Assembly: GCF_963678635.1 (NCBI RefSeq)
Contig: NC_087068.1
Span: 54,530,467-54,594,466, forward strand
DNA length: 64,000 nucleotides
Reading direction: 5' to 3'
From: Symsagittifera roscoffensis
Taxonomy: Eukaryota > Xenacoelomorpha > Acoela > Convolutidae
Shown here: one piece after another, positions 1-11,939 of the stretch
How positions within the stretch are numbered: the first letter of the stretch is position 1
Layout of the letters: each line of letters starts with the position of its first letter
Made by a program: the position numbers and the translations under genes
The notes under the pieces: generated by a model
What the model saw: the letters and a program-made list of their open reading frames with translations, nothing else
Database searches by the model: none
Told to the model about the DNA's origin: nothing

Positions 1-1431
1 ACTAAATTTTTGGCCTTATTATTGAAGATTGAAATAAAATTTTCTGAAAAAAAAAATAGAAACTCTCCAGAAGTCTCGGTCTTTGAACTCACGATAGAAC
101 ATTTGAAAAATAGACTAACAAAAACTATAACAAAATCAAATGAAATGATAACAAGAAATTATACGATAAAATTCTAAACAACCAAGGAAATTTTGCGCAT
201 AACTAAGAATCGCCAGAATAAAAATCAGAGAAAAAAACTCAAAACTTTCTGATGATTATCAGTTTTGAAGCATTTTTAGGCAAACGGGATAAAGTTGCTT
301 GTTTCACCAGATGAATTGAATTGTTGAACTTGCAATCATCAGTTTTTCGTCTAGAAAATATTGCAAAAATTTCAAAACTTCACGATAAAAAAAGTTTAAA
401 AAAAGGGAAAATATTCGAAAATATTGATAATTTCCAGCTCAATGGATACTTAGGACAGTCAATAAAAACATTGTAGACTCTTAAATTTGTCATTTTTCCT
501 TCGCAATAACCCATATTGTCTTGCTAACTTTGTGATAAAAGTCCAACATCAGAATCAAAATAGATGGAACAATTGACGATTCGTTTTACACCAAAAAGGT
601 CTTCTTAATATGATTCTTAAATTTTTTTTCTCTGAAAATTGCCTTGTTTTGCTAATGTGATGGTGTTTCGGAGAAGCTTGACTAAGTGAATCTTCATTAA
701 TTTGCGGTGAATCGTTTTAGAAAAAAAACTTTTCTTGGATATCTTTAAAGATCTTGAAGAGTGTTCGAAAAATCTTAAAGAATCTTGAAGATATTTTCAA
801 GATTGCACAAAAAGTCAAATTCCTAGGTTGAGCTGCTGGATATTGTACATGTTTGTCAGGTTGTATAGATGTAGTTTGGACAGACATTCAGGTACCTTGG
901 AAAAAGCCGGATTTATTTTAAAGTTTCATTGCTATCTTTGATAAATTTTCAAGAATCTTCAAAATCTTGGCAAGATTTTCAACACGACTGGACCTGGGTT
1001 AGGAACGAAGAAAGTCTGATAAACAGCCATGTGAATGCTGAAAATGCAATCTTTAATTTGAACTATCTTATGTGCTCCGTGAAGGAAAATCAATATTAAA
1101 TCTAAAAATAAACCTTCATTGCCAAATTTTTTCTTTAACCTTTAAGTTTGACACCATATATGGTAATAGTTGCGACATTTCCTTTGATTTGCAACCTTCC
1201 TACGTCTTGTATAATTAGACATAATTACTGCATTAGGTATGACTTGCATCTAGTCGAGTTCAAACTAGGCTAAATATAGACAAATCAGACTTCATCTTAT
1301 CGCTATTTTAAATAACGAAATTAATGAATGATTCTGATCAACAAACTTTCAAACAAAAAATGAAAACTGAGACGGGGTGTAGACAAAATCAGTACAAGGT
1401 CAATAAGAAGAGCCATCAACAACCAGGGTTG
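1..1431. other. Non-coding AT-rich stretch, no gene seen
   Basis: No long ORF, no convincing exon with paired splice signals and no RNA gene were seen. Short sequences built on AAGATCTTGA and its complement recur at 745-800 and 945-985, but they are too irregular to call a repeat array. Confidence 0.6.
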
Positions 1432-1981
1432 TTGTTCCGACTTTCGATACGAAAGTGACGGAATATTTGTGCTCGGGGTGGGTTTTTTTTCCTTCAGACA
1501 AATTTCGACTTTTTAACTAGCCATTTTTGACAAAAATTTTATATATCATTCAATTGGTTTTGTTCTCCTGAGCTTAAATTTGAAAAGATATTTCACCTGT
1601 GATTCATTTTCGTAAAGTTATGGGGGTTTAAAGGTTGCCATTTTGGTCAATTTGGGACAATTAACGCGCGATATAATTCGCGCTATTAACGCGTAAGCGG
1701 AGATTTAATCCGTCTTAAAAATCGTTCCAATTGAAATCGTTAGAAATTGGTTGAAAGAAGGTTATTTGCCATAATTGATTTGTTACAATGAGCAAAATCC
1801 ATTCTTTTAAACTTTGTATGGCGTGTCGGGGGATGATTTTATTAAAAAATTTCAAATTTTAGAAAAAAAAAGTGTCCATTTAGTTTTATTTCATTAATTT
1901 TTTTAATGATATTACTACTCCATAAACTTTAAATGGCGGTCGGAACATTCAGGGCTTGGCCCTGATACGAGCATTCTTGTT
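1432..1981 (+). mobile_element. Helentron/Helitron2-like non-autonomous element, copy 1
   Basis: About 550 bp, starting TTGTTCCGACTTTCG and ending at CTTGTT. The left end carries a hairpin (ACTTTCG-ATA-CGAAAGT). Near the right end lies GTCGGAACA, the inverted complement of the left-end TGTTCCGAC, followed by a short hairpin (AGGGC...GCCCT) and the terminus. Asymmetric inverted ends plus a terminal hairpin are what is known for Helitron2/Helentron-type non-autonomous elements. No coding capacity. The core has a GC-rich palindromic patch (ACGCGCGATATA...CGCGCTATTAACGCG). Family assignment is inference; the repeat family itself is certain, since related copies occur across the window. Confidence 0.75.
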
Positions 1982-2282
1982 ACACTTTGCTTAAACCACT
2001 TGACTTTACTGGTCCAATTACAGAGAAAATAATTATCGAAACTATAAATTATGATTAACTGTTTGTGAGCACAACTCAAAAGGTTTTCTTTCATTTCAGT
2101 TTTGCTTAATCAATAGTATTACCTTTAATTCTTGGGCGCACTACACGAGCGCAGACAGATCGTGACAGTGCGCGGTGGAGTACGGAGGTGAAGTAACCAG
2201 AAAAAAAGCCCTCAGAAGCCTTCAGAAGACCGTCATAGTACTGGGGCAATGTTTCCCAGACAAACTACCAAAAAATTAACAA

Positions 2283-2352
2283 TATGAAGCGGTGGTGAAG
2301 TGGTTACGTCTCCGCTTCTCTATCGAAATGTCGGATGTTCGAGGCCCACCAT
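2283..2352 (+). repeat. tRNA-derived SINE head or tRNA pseudogene
   Basis: A perfect RNA polymerase III A-box consensus, TGGTGAAGTGG (2293-2303), is followed by a B-box GTTCGAGGC (2337-2345). GGTGG (2291-2295) can pair with CCACC (2346-2350) as an acceptor-like stem. Only about 60 nt lie between the stem halves, short for a working tRNA, and no clean anticodon arm forms. A tRNA-derived SINE head or decayed tRNA fits best. The SINE tail was not delimited. Confidence 0.5.
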
Positions 2353-2883
2353 GATCCGTGCTCGTTGCTTAAGGGTGAAGCAACATTAGCCAGCCCAGAA
2401 AAATAACCAAAAAAAATTGCATGTAGTTCTTAAACAGGGGCACAACAGCGGTTGGCCGTGATGAGCTGTACAGTTCTTGTGTTGGTCCTTTCCCCCGTGG
2501 ATAAATGGTATTAATCTGAATCTTAATATTTACGCCCCTTCCATTTTTGAATATATTTTTTGGCCTACAGTCTCCACCAATTTGATCAATGTGCAAAATG
2601 GGACAGAAGACAGAACATTTACTAAACTATTAATTGGCACAAAAAAGTGGAACGTAGTTGATGTTCGATTTACAGCAGTAAAAAGAAACTTTCGATCAGT
2701 CAAATTAAGACATGCAAGTTAAAAAGCTAAAAGAGAAGAGGAATGTATATCTTGCAGCAAAACTTGAAACAACTCTTCTCCAAGATTCGATTCTATTTGG
2801 TTTTCCCTTTTTTTAATCATTGAAAAAAGGTAAACAATTGAAAAATTGTCATAGTTGTAAGCTCGCTATTCTCAGAAGTCTTA

Positions 2884-3381
2884 TTGTTCGGACTTTCGGG
2901 GTGGGTTTTTTTTCTTCAGACAAATTTCGACTTTTTTAGTAGCCATTTTTGACAGAACTTTTTTATATCAGTCAAAAGGTATTGTTGTTTTGAGCTTAAA
3001 CTTTGAATAGATATTTCACCTGTGATCATTTTTCGTAAAGTTATCAGGGTTCAAAGATTGCCATTTTGGTCAATTTGGGACAATTAACGCGCGATATATT
3101 TCGCGCTATTAACGCGTAAGCGGAGAGTTAATCTGTCTTAGAAATCGTTCCAAATTGGTTGATAGAAGCTTATTTGCCATAATTGTTTTGTTACAATGAG
3201 CAAAATCTATAACTTTATATGGCGTGTGGGTGGATAATTTTCATGAAAAAATTCAAATTTTTGAAATTTTTTTTTTCATTTTGTTTCATTTCATTTAATG
3301 TTTTAATGTTATTACTGCTCGATAAACCTTAAAAGGCAGTCGGAACATTCAGGGCTTTTCCCTGATATGAGCAGTCTTGTT
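2884..3381 (+). mobile_element. Helentron-like element, copy 2 (left end deleted internally)
   Basis: Same family as 1432-1981 and same orientation. Just inside the left end about 35 bp are missing, so the first hairpin is broken (TTGTTCGGACTTTCG runs straight into GGGGTGGG). The right end with GTCGGAACATTCAGGGC and the terminal CTTGTT is kept, although its hairpin is degenerate. Confidence 0.7.
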
Positions 3382-4077
3382 AGTATCATAAAAATTTGAT
3401 AAGGTTCAGTTTGATCTTTTTAAGAAAATCGAGCAGCAATAGAGCTGATTCAATAAGAATATTAACAAGTTTTTGTTTTTGGTTAATCAAAACCAGGAAA
3501 AAGAATCCTTGATTCTGCGTGGTGACTACAATACTAAATCAGAAATTGAGTTTTTTGTAATTAATGATCAAAAAATAATCCCATCATTGACATTGCACAG
3601 GGAATGCAATTTGGTATGATTAACCAGTTCTTTACAGAAAGCATTTCAAGTGGATTGCAAAGGAAAAAAAAGACAGCAACTACATTGAAAACACTCTAAA
3701 ACAATAGCTAAGTGAAAGCGCGATTGATTGTTGATGATTTTTGGCAATTCCAACTCCAATGTCTCCACAAATATAGCTGGACGACATTTTGGCTCAAAAA
3801 ATAACTTGAAGTAGGAAATTTTTGGGGTTTTCTTTGATACGAGCAGTCTTGTTGTTTCTAAGTTGGAGCTTGTGGATATGCTGGCTCTTCTATTTTCCAA
3901 TTACCAGAAAGAAAAGATAGTTTTGCTGTTCAATTATTCGTTTTATATACTTTTTGATACCGTTTAAAATCTTTGCGATAAATATTTAGGTGTCAAATTA
4001 CTTTCAGATGAGATTTACAACCGACTTTGAAAATTACTTATATAAATCATAATTTATGGCATTCGACTTCGTATGAA
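3382..4077. other. Downstream flank of gene A, no further gene seen
   Basis: AT-rich sequence between a mobile element and the stop codon of gene A. It should hold gene A's 3' UTR (minus strand, below 4078). No canonical AATAAA was seen close to the stop. The short ORFs here show no family resemblance. Confidence 0.4.
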
Positions 4078-7000
4078 TTAGTCATCCATAATAGCAGCCA
4101 TGCAACCAAACATACAACAGCAACACAGTGATGATCCCATTAAGATATAAGTGCCCAGTTGAATCACGAATGAAAATCGGAAGAGAGGTCTTTCACAGTA
4201 GTTCTCAGAATCTTTGGTGTATGACACATCGCCATAGGTTCGAAACACCCAAACGCTGCCTGAAGCAAAAATAGAAAAAATTGAAACACTCAATTTGACT
4301 ACATGCATAAGAGGGAGTTGCAAGCATGTAGAAATTAGATTCAAGACCACATAGTGTGCAACGGTCATTGTTTCAGAAGATAAAACCAAAAATGGATATT
4401 GTCTAGTCTAAGCGATCATTTTCAAATGCAATCATCTGTCACTTCCAATTTTTTTTTCAAAAAAAACAAACAATTTTTCTAATTCTAAAGTGATATTTTC
4501 TGGTGTTTCCTTGATTGCTCATTAATTTTACATAAAACCTATTAGAGTAGCCACGAAAAAATGCAATTGCTAAAAGATTTCTGTTGGATAAGAACTGCGA
4601 GTGATTTTGAATACCTACGAGACTCTATGACACCTATTTTCATAAGCATGCCGAAGAAGGGGGGCTGGGGTGGGTGTCTGTCCTCATCCCCTCTCAATTT
4701 TGTCAGCCAAATGTTTCTAAAGGGTCCCCTTTTTGGTATAATTTTACGAGAATCATTTTTGGCTGGCCAACGTCAAAATTTTTCTAAGGGCGCCTTTGAG
4801 GCCAATATAAAAAAAATTGAGGGGTGAGAGCACACCGAAAAAAACGCATTTTTTGGTCATTTTTTGTAAAAAAAGCTTGAAACAAATGTTTCCATTTTTT
4901 TTCGAAAATCTGCCTGTGGCGCAAAATACGGTCCTTATAGTATTTTCGAAGAGCTCGGACACATCAAACTGGTCAACCTAACAAACTCGAAAAACCGCCC
5001 CCTAAAAAAATTTCTGCGCACGCCACTGCCTATTTAAGTAGCAATTTTCGGGAAACCTATGATACTTTTTGAATACCTAAACTGGAGTATTTTTTGGATA
5101 CGTAGGGTGCCTTTTGGCTACCAATTTTCAGAGTAAATTTTTAGTACCTGCAACAAACCATGCGAACAAGAACACTTCCAGCATGCACTCACAAGCGCCC
5201 TGGCAACAATTCTCCTCATCATCGTCAACCATTCGGTTGCACACCTGCCGAACAGTCAATATAAACTCCAGTTGAAAAATCTGATTTTTCACAAAAATCT
5301 GGAGAAAAAGTCTATCAACTGAACTTTTACCAGACGAAAACTGGTAATTTGCGAACAAAAGCAGTTTCTATGCTGGTTTTTTTGGTCTTTTTTCCTGGTG
5401 TCAGCATTAATGAAATGACCAGTGACCTTGAGATTCACGAATTTGACCTAGCAGCAGCTCCCATTCAATTATTATTCTTCGAAGAAAGTAAAAATAGGTG
5501 GACAGAAAACAGAATTATTGTCGTTTACATGTCAAATTGAGAATAACGCAAGATTATCTACAACACCAATGGTTTGTTTTTTCTTTCTATGAGCTTCAAT
5601 GACACTATTTTGAGCATTAGTTTCTAAAATGAAACAAGACTACTCGTATCAGGGCAAAGCCCTGAATGTTCCGACTGCCTTTTAAGGTTTATGGAGCAGT
5701 ATTAACATTCAAAAGTTAAATGAAATAAAACAAAATGAAATTTTTTTTATTTGAAATTGTTCATGAAATTCATCCCCCCACACGCCATATAAAGTCCAAA
5801 AGGATAGATTTTACTCCTTGTAACAAATCAATTTTGGCATATAAGCTTCTTTCAACCAATTTGGAACGATTTCTAACTCGGATTAACTCGGAATATACCG
5901 CGCGTTAATTGTCCCAAATTGGCCAAAATGGCAATCCTTAAACCCCCGTAACTTTACGAAAAATGATCACATGTGAAATATATTTTTAAATTTAAACACA
6001 AAACAGTACTGCTCGTATCAGGGCGAAGCCCTGAATGTTCTGACTGCCTTTTAAGATTTTACGGAGCAGTAATAACATTCAAAAGTTAAATGAAATAAAA
6101 CAAAATGAAATTTTTTTTTATTTGAAATTTTTCATGAAACTCATCCCCCCACACGCCATATAAAGTCCAAAAGGATAAATTTTACTCCTGGTAACAAATC
6201 AATTTTGGCATATAAGCTTCTTTCAACCAATTTCGAACGATTTCTAACTCGGATTAACTCGGAATATATCGCGCGTTAATTGTCCCAAATTGGCCAAAAT
6301 GGCAATTTTTAAACACCCGTAACTTTACGAAAAATGATCACAGGTGAAACATCTTTTCAATTTTGAGCTCAGCACAACAATACCTTTCGAATGATTTCAA
6401 AAAGTTCCGTCAAACATGGCTAGTTAAAAAGTCGAAGTTTGTCTGGAGAAAAAAAAACCATCCCGAGCACAAATATTCGGTTATTTTCGTATCGAAAGTC
6501 GGAACAATAACACAAAACTATTTTGAACCAGCGTAGACAGCTTAGTGTATGTTGTCAAGTTATGATGAATGAGCAATCTAAGCAGAAAAAAAGGTCACTT
6601 TTTTGTTAATTAAATGTTTGACACTGTTTTGCATGCTGAAAATCGATGTTGGAAGACAAAACACAGTTTAATTTTGGTTAGCTTTGCTCTTATTTGAGAA
6701 GCAAAAAAGATAATGGCGTAAATTTAGATTTGTTGTTCCGACTTTCGATACGAAAGTAACGGAATATTTGTGCTCGGGGTGGGTTTTTTTTTTCTTTGGA
6801 CAAATTTCGACTTTTTAACTAGCTATTTTTGACGGAATTTTTTTATATCATTCGAAAGGTATTGTTGTCCTGAGCTCAAATTTGAAACAATATTTCACCT
6901 GTGATCTTTTTTTGTAAAGTTATGGGGGTTTAAAGATTGCCATTTTGGTCAATCTGGGACAATTAACGCGCGATATATTTCGCGCTGTTAACGCGTGAGC

Positions 7001-7879
7001 GGAGAGTTAATCCGTCTTAAAATCGTTCCAAATTGGTTGAAAGAAGCTTATTTGCCATAATTGATTTGTTACTAGGAGCGAAATCTATCCTTTTACACAT
7101 TGTATGGCGTGTGGGGGGATAATTTTCATAAAAAAATTTCAAATTTTAGAAAAAAAAATTTTTTTTTTCTTACATTTAATTTTTAAGAATTTCTCCATAA
7201 AACCTTAAAAGGCAGTCGGAACATTCAGGGCTTCGCCCTGATACGAGTAGTCTTGTTTAGTTTTAAAATAACCTGTGAAACGAGAAGTCTAAGAAGGCCA
7301 AAAATTCCCATTACGAGAAGCCATTTCGGAATGAACGGCTCAGCCGGACAGTCGTTCAATTTTAGAGCCCCTGAAAAAGAAAACCCAGCTTTGTTTTGAT
7401 TGCCTCATAGGGTTTTTTTTGCAAATTGAGGCTCTTACCAGTGAAAAACATCGAAGTTAGAAATATCACGAGCAAAATAAGTGTGAGTATTTGGGCAGCT
7501 GAAACAAAATGAATGTAAATTTTCATTCAGATATATTAGAGTTTTGTTGTTTTGTAGATTCGACTTAGACTGTTTTCAGTTTTCGCCAAGGCACTTTTTT
7601 CATAAAGTTTGCCAATACAAGAATAATTTATCTAAAAAAGATCATGATGAAAAAATATCTACATTATATCTGAAACTTTTGAAAATATGCTATGCGGCTA
7701 CGATTGAATTCATTTATGGAGATTTAAGTTATAACTACAAATAGTTCAATCCAAGTCCACAGAAGTTATATCTAGTTTAGAAATTTGAAAATTTGTAGTT
7801 TACTCACGTGTATCTCCTTTAGTCTTCCTAATCGCCTTTACCGTCTCGAAGATCGACATGTGGAACGGGACAGGTCTTC
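4078..7879 (-). CDS. Gene A: four-pass membrane protein, TMEM272-like (spliced, five exons seen)
   Basis: Exons in transcript order: 7879-7808, 7498-7439, 7370-7273, 5244-5148, 4259-4078 (stop). All introns are GT-AG and all phases join: each junction codon (Pro, Gly, Gln|Val, Gly) is in frame. The ATG at 7859 gives 162 residues. The exon starts two bases into a codon upstream of it, so an unfound 5' exon may extend the protein. Four hydrophobic stretches follow the exons: one in 7498-7439, one after NDCPAEPFIPKW, one around EVFLFAWFVAGSVWVF across the last junction, and one in the last exon, which is cysteine-rich (SSLCCCCMFGC) and ends MDD. The pattern of DC-x-EP-x-IPKWLL, FLF-x-WF-x-AGSVWV and NYC resembles TMEM272-like proteins, a family of unknown function. 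Paralogous to gene B, with the same phases and exact lengths for two exons. Introns host several mobile elements. The existence of the gene is well supported; the family name is moderately so. Confidence 0.8.
4640..5040. repeat. Dispersed repeat X, copy 1 (in gene A last intron)
   Basis: Contains GGGGGGCTGGGG, GGCGCCTTTGAGGCC-like and TCAGCCAAA segments and ends near CGCCCCCTAAAAAAATT...CGCCACTGCC. A diverged relative with matching landmarks (GGCGCCTTTAG, TCAGCCAAAAATGA, G-run, CCCTCCCTAAATCCGC) lies at about 49670-50060. Boundaries are approximate and the element class is unknown. It lies within the intron between 5148 and 4259. Confidence 0.45.
5633..6001 (-). mobile_element. Helentron-like element, copy 3 (5' truncated)
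   Basis: Minus orientation: AACAAGACTACTCGTATCAGG at the low-coordinate side is the 3' end with its hairpin. The opposite end is lost where copy 4 begins, at about 6002. It lies in the gene A intron 7272-5245. Confidence 0.7.
6002..6507 (-). mobile_element. Helentron-like element, copy 4
   Basis: Nearly full length in minus orientation, with hairpin AGGGC/GCCCT near the low side and TATCGAAAGTCGGAACAA at the high side. It joins copy 3 head-to-tail, so one copy inserted at or replaced the end of the other. The terminal AACAAG is altered to AACAGT. Confidence 0.7.
6733..7257 (+). mobile_element. Helentron-like element, copy 5
   Basis: Full-length plus-orientation copy with both terminal hairpins. 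ACTTTCGATACGAAAGT is at the left and CAGGGCTTCGCCCTG (perfect 6-bp stem) at the right, ending AGTCTTGTT. It stops only 15 bp before the donor side of the gene A exon 7370-7273, so it is the nearest insertion to a gene A exon. Confidence 0.75.
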
Positions 7880-8822
7880 CTGTGCGAAAAGAAGATCAGC
7901 TCTAGAGTGCCTCTGGGTGATGATCATAGTTTTCCAGTAAATGAGTTTAAAAAGAGGTTCCAACCAGCAGAAGGGGCCCTTTTTTGCCTTAATTTACGGG
8001 AGATGCTGATGATCAGAGCACTCAGCGTAAAGCGGTATAGCAATGGTAAAATTTTAAATTTGGTACGATTCAATCATTTTAAGCGACATTTTTTTTCTAC
8101 TTGTAAATCTTGATATCGTTAGTTCGAAAGGGTCTTCTTAAGTCCCATGAATCATAATCGATTATTTTGTCACTTTATAGTCAGCATCTAAAAAATTACA
8201 AGACAATCGACTAGAATTCATTAAAAAGTTCACCAGTACTTCCATTTCATTCTGTCAAACAACCTCGTACTCTCAATCAAACTGTCTGAAACTCTCGATT
8301 GACTTTAAATCAATTGTCTTCGATCAACCTTATGCATTGAAGTTACATACTATACATCTGAAATGTACAGTATTGTTTGCCGTTTCCTAATATGGCTCAA
8401 CCATTAGGTCGAAATGGGGAAAAAATTCACTTGGAATAAGGTTGTTTTGGCCACCAAAATATGCAGAATCACCAATTTTATGGGTATTTTGGTTTGATCA
8501 ACAGATTTCAATGGAGGACGGTGGCAAATCACGGGCTCAACCCAAAAAGATATAATGTACTACGCGTATAAGCTAACAACGACGGCCAAAGTGACCGACT
8601 GACGGGGAAAATTGATGAAAAACAGATTGGAGGCACAGAAGACGCTAATTTCTTAATTTTATCAATGTCTGGTCAAAAAAGATGAATTCCACAAGCGAAA
8701 ACCCAATCTTGGTTAGGAAATACCAGCTATCCAAGGGTCCTGGACTCAATGAAAACGGAGTTCAAGAAGAACAGGAATGAAACGTACGAAACCTTCCCAG
8801 CTGTTAGCGCGAAAACACCACA

Positions 8823-9068
8823 ACGCTAGAGCAATTTAACTCGGGTTTGAGTGGACTGGCGGCAAGATACAAATTCAGAGCATGGGAGACAGGAATCTTA
8901 AGGGAAGTTTTCATAGTGCACATGAATAATCGGGAAGCACAAAATGATTCGTATCGGTACACTAAAACTACGAAGGAGATGTACCGAATAGCGCTACCCT
9001 TCGAACGAGGCGATAAGCCCTTCACGAAGCATCTGTCAAGGATGGCAACATCGAGTCAAGGAAATTAG
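8823..9068 (+). pseudogene. gag capsid fragment of relic B
   Basis: The frame containing REVFIVHMNNREAQ and KEMYRIALPFERGDK matches the minus-strand element's RDVFIVNISNKEAQ and DEVYRIALSYGRG. This is capsid-type gag of a Ty3/gypsy family. No zinc knuckle was found downstream, and the frame ends at a stop. Confidence 0.65.
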
Positions 9069-9602
9069 AAAATATTCACTATCAGCGCAAAAATTCGTTC
9101 GGTTGTGTCAAAATGCCGAAAAAAAATCGATCATTGTATTTGGATATCTAGGGGAACTAGGTAGTGATGTTCATTAAATCGCAACTAAAAAAGGAGCTGA
9201 AAGAAGCCGGGCGAAAAATCCGGAAGGTGGAGAAAACAAACGTGTGGGTCAACCGCGACCCGACAATATCGATGTTCAAGACTGGTGACATGAAATGTGT
9301 TCTCGCTAGAATTCATAGCGAGAAAAAACCAAGGTCACAACTGATGAATTTTCTGGTGAACGAAGAAGTGCGTGAATTTTCAGGTGAACGAAGAAGTGCG
9401 TGAAAAAAGTCGAAAACTGAAAGATTGAAACAAAGTTCACAAATTGTTCAGGCGCCATTTTAAAGTTGACTTTTTAATGTTTTCATTTTGCGTATTTTAT
9501 GACATTAAATTCTGCTTTTAAATACCGAAATTTATGGCAGCTCGTTATTCTTTGCAGACTTGTAATTTCCGATAATTACGGTTAATTTACGTATGAATTG
9601 AA

Positions 9603-9896
9603 ATGTTGTCAATCGGTCAGCTACCCGAAACCGATCTACCTCAGTACCGAAACGAGGCAGAAATAAAATGGACTTTGGGTGTCACAGGTGTAAAAATGAA
9701 CGAATTAAAACCAGAAGACAACAATTTCAAGGAATACGAAAAATATCCGCTTCACACAAAACGGGCGATGAAAGATCATTTGGAGTCATTTTTGATGGGT
9801 GTTAGCAAGAAGGATCAAAGTGATTGGAGAAACTCGACCGTCAAAAATTGGTCTAGACCTGATGCCCAACCTCGGACTGCAGTTGAACCAGAATGA
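9603..9896 (+). pseudogene. Protease-region fragment of relic B
   Basis: VTGVKMNELKPEDNNFKEY aligns with CNVRLQQLDPKDDQFRDY of the minus-strand element, in the protease region before RT. The D-S/T-G active site was not recognised here. It is separated by frameshifts from the gag and RT pieces. Confidence 0.5.
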
Positions 9897-10079
9897 CCAT
9901 CCGTGGGGAAGTTGATGTCCATCCACGGGGAGACTTAATAAGTGACGACTCCAGAGGCGAACGCAACACTGGAACTATGTTAGTAATAATTCAGAAAGCA
10001 AATTAATTGTCGTTTTCGCCAGGTCCCTAGGATCAGAAACTATATAGTGTAGGCAGAGTTTTTCGAGAAAAAACTGTCA

Positions 10080-10352
10080 ATACATTCAAAGGGAGTATGA
10101 TGAAGACAACGCTGCAGGAAAAATTTGATAACAATAAAACTATTGCATCGGCATACAGAAAAACTAGAAGAATGCTCGGGTAAAAAATTTGACTCGCCGA
10201 TCATAAAAGTAGTTGGACAGGACGGATTGGTGAAACTAGCGCTGGAGTCGCCAAGCATCGCGTCAATCGAGGAAAATTACAGGGAATGCACTTTGACCGG
10301 TAAAATTCTTAAAACTGTGTGCACCAAACAAGATTTGGTTGAGTTACCTTAA
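10080..10352 (+). pseudogene. RT N-terminal fragment fused to integrase zinc-region fragment, relic B
   Basis: TEKLEECSGKKFDSPII followed by KLALES matches the start of the RT domain in the other element (QKLEDCSHKYFVSPIV...KLALES). The catalytic half of RT and all of RNase H are absent. The frame runs straight into YRECTLTGKILKTVC, which resembles the integrase zinc segment CKECTEAGKSLKLMC. This is a large internal deletion that keeps the frame. Confidence 0.6.
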
Positions 10353-10800
10353 GCAAATGAACCAAATGAAACGCTTCAGTCATTTTTTTGTGGGCCAATT
10401 ACTCAACCGAGTGATTCCAAAAATTCGGAAATTGTAGATGTTGATAGTTTCTCACGATGGCCGTCAGCGATGGTGTGCAGATGAAACCGGTCAGCACGTA
10501 TGATAGCATGTTTACAATGGCAAAAACAAATTCGTTGCAACGCAACTGGAGGTAAAAAAGTATATAAATCCAAGGGATCAAGTAATAACCCGAAGAAGGA
10601 GACGCGTCGGAAAAACCCAACCAATCTAAATTGAGTACACAATTGTTCGAAACTAAACCGGAAGAGGGCAGAAAGCTTGCTCCAGTAAATTAACCAATCA
10701 GAGACCAGCAATTTGGATAAATCGAAAGTCAACTATCGAAATCTCGAAATTATTTGGAGCAATTACTAATTTCGAGACTAGTAGGCATCAATTTATTGAA
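10353..10800 (+). pseudogene. Integrase core fragment of relic B, first copy
   Basis: Reading frame around 10430-10480 gives VDVDSFSRWPSAMVC, matching VDRFSRWPSAMIC of the integrase core in the minus-strand element. Stops and frameshifts follow within about 30 codons. Confidence 0.55.
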
Positions 10801-11129
10801 AAAAAATCAATGAAGAGAAACAAAGCTGCAGTGCATCCCATTCTTAGTAGCGAGAAGATATCAAAGAAATTAAAAGTTAAAACTGGCTTATTGGCGGTTG
10901 CGAGCGATGTTAAGAATACACGGAGTAATAGTATAGTATATATTTTGTCGGCGTTTCGATGTGTGTTTTATCCGCCGGAAGACCCCAAAATTTGCATTTT
11001 GACAAATGTTCCGCGTAACTGTACAACTCTCATCAAAAAAGTCCTCCCGTCACTTTTGAGTTTTCAATTTTTACAGGTTCAATAACCGACAAACCCTCAA
11101 CTACTTGGAATTATCAAATTGCTGACATG

Positions 11130-11680
11130 TAAAGATCTTAACGTTCACTTTGAAAGTTTTGCTCACTGATGAAGATTTGGTAGAGTTACCCGAAGCAAAT
11201 TAACCAAATGAATCGGTTCAGTTGAATGTTTGTTGTCGAAAGGTTTCAAAAAGGATGAAATTGTAGATGTTGATCGTTTCTTACAATGGCCGTCAGCGAT
11301 GGCTTAAAGCTGAAATTGGTCGGACCTATTAGTTAGGTTTTTGAAAACGTACAAAAACACACATGGCGTAACCAGACATACACATTTAGATCAAGGAACA
11401 AAGTTTTGTCGATGGAGATTGAACTTTTTGCAATGGGGAAGGAAGAGAAACGATTCAATCACCGGTGAGCGACCATCGAGCCATAGAGTGCTGCGAGGAA
11501 CGAACGATAGCTGGCCGCCAACATTCTGTTTTAACACATACATGGGAAAAAATTTGTATAAAATGCTCGGAAGAGCCCCTGGTGCCCTAGGGTTTTCAAA
11601 TAACGCCACTCTCAAAATCACGCCACTCGAGGCAGACCACGACAGAGAGGCCCGCACAGGGTTTAAGGAACCTGATTAAA
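11130..11680 (+). pseudogene. Integrase core fragment of relic B, second copy
   Basis: A second VDVDRF-QWPSAMA segment occurs near 11265-11310, after a repeat of the DLVELP-EAN leader seen at 10330. It is followed by LDQGTKFCRW and a long frame (11341-11679) with TYMGKNLYKM, typical of the integrase region after the second catalytic Asp. The duplicated leader shows a tandem duplication inside the relic. Confidence 0.55.
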
Positions 11681-11939
11681 AAATTATAGTTCTGCGATCT
11701 AAACTGGTCCAACATAATCCGCTAAAAATAGATACCGAACAAGACATCAAGCATAGGGATCACCCAATCCGTCAGGCTGAAGAGCAGATCAGAAATCAAA
11801 AAGCTGAGCCACCGATCACGGTCAAAGTGGGCCCATTGGCCAATACTGAGTCGTCAACAATCAGCTTTCAGCGTACGTGGAAACAAAAACTTTAACAGGT
11901 ATAAATTACAAAACATAAAACTCGCCGCACAGAGCGCGC

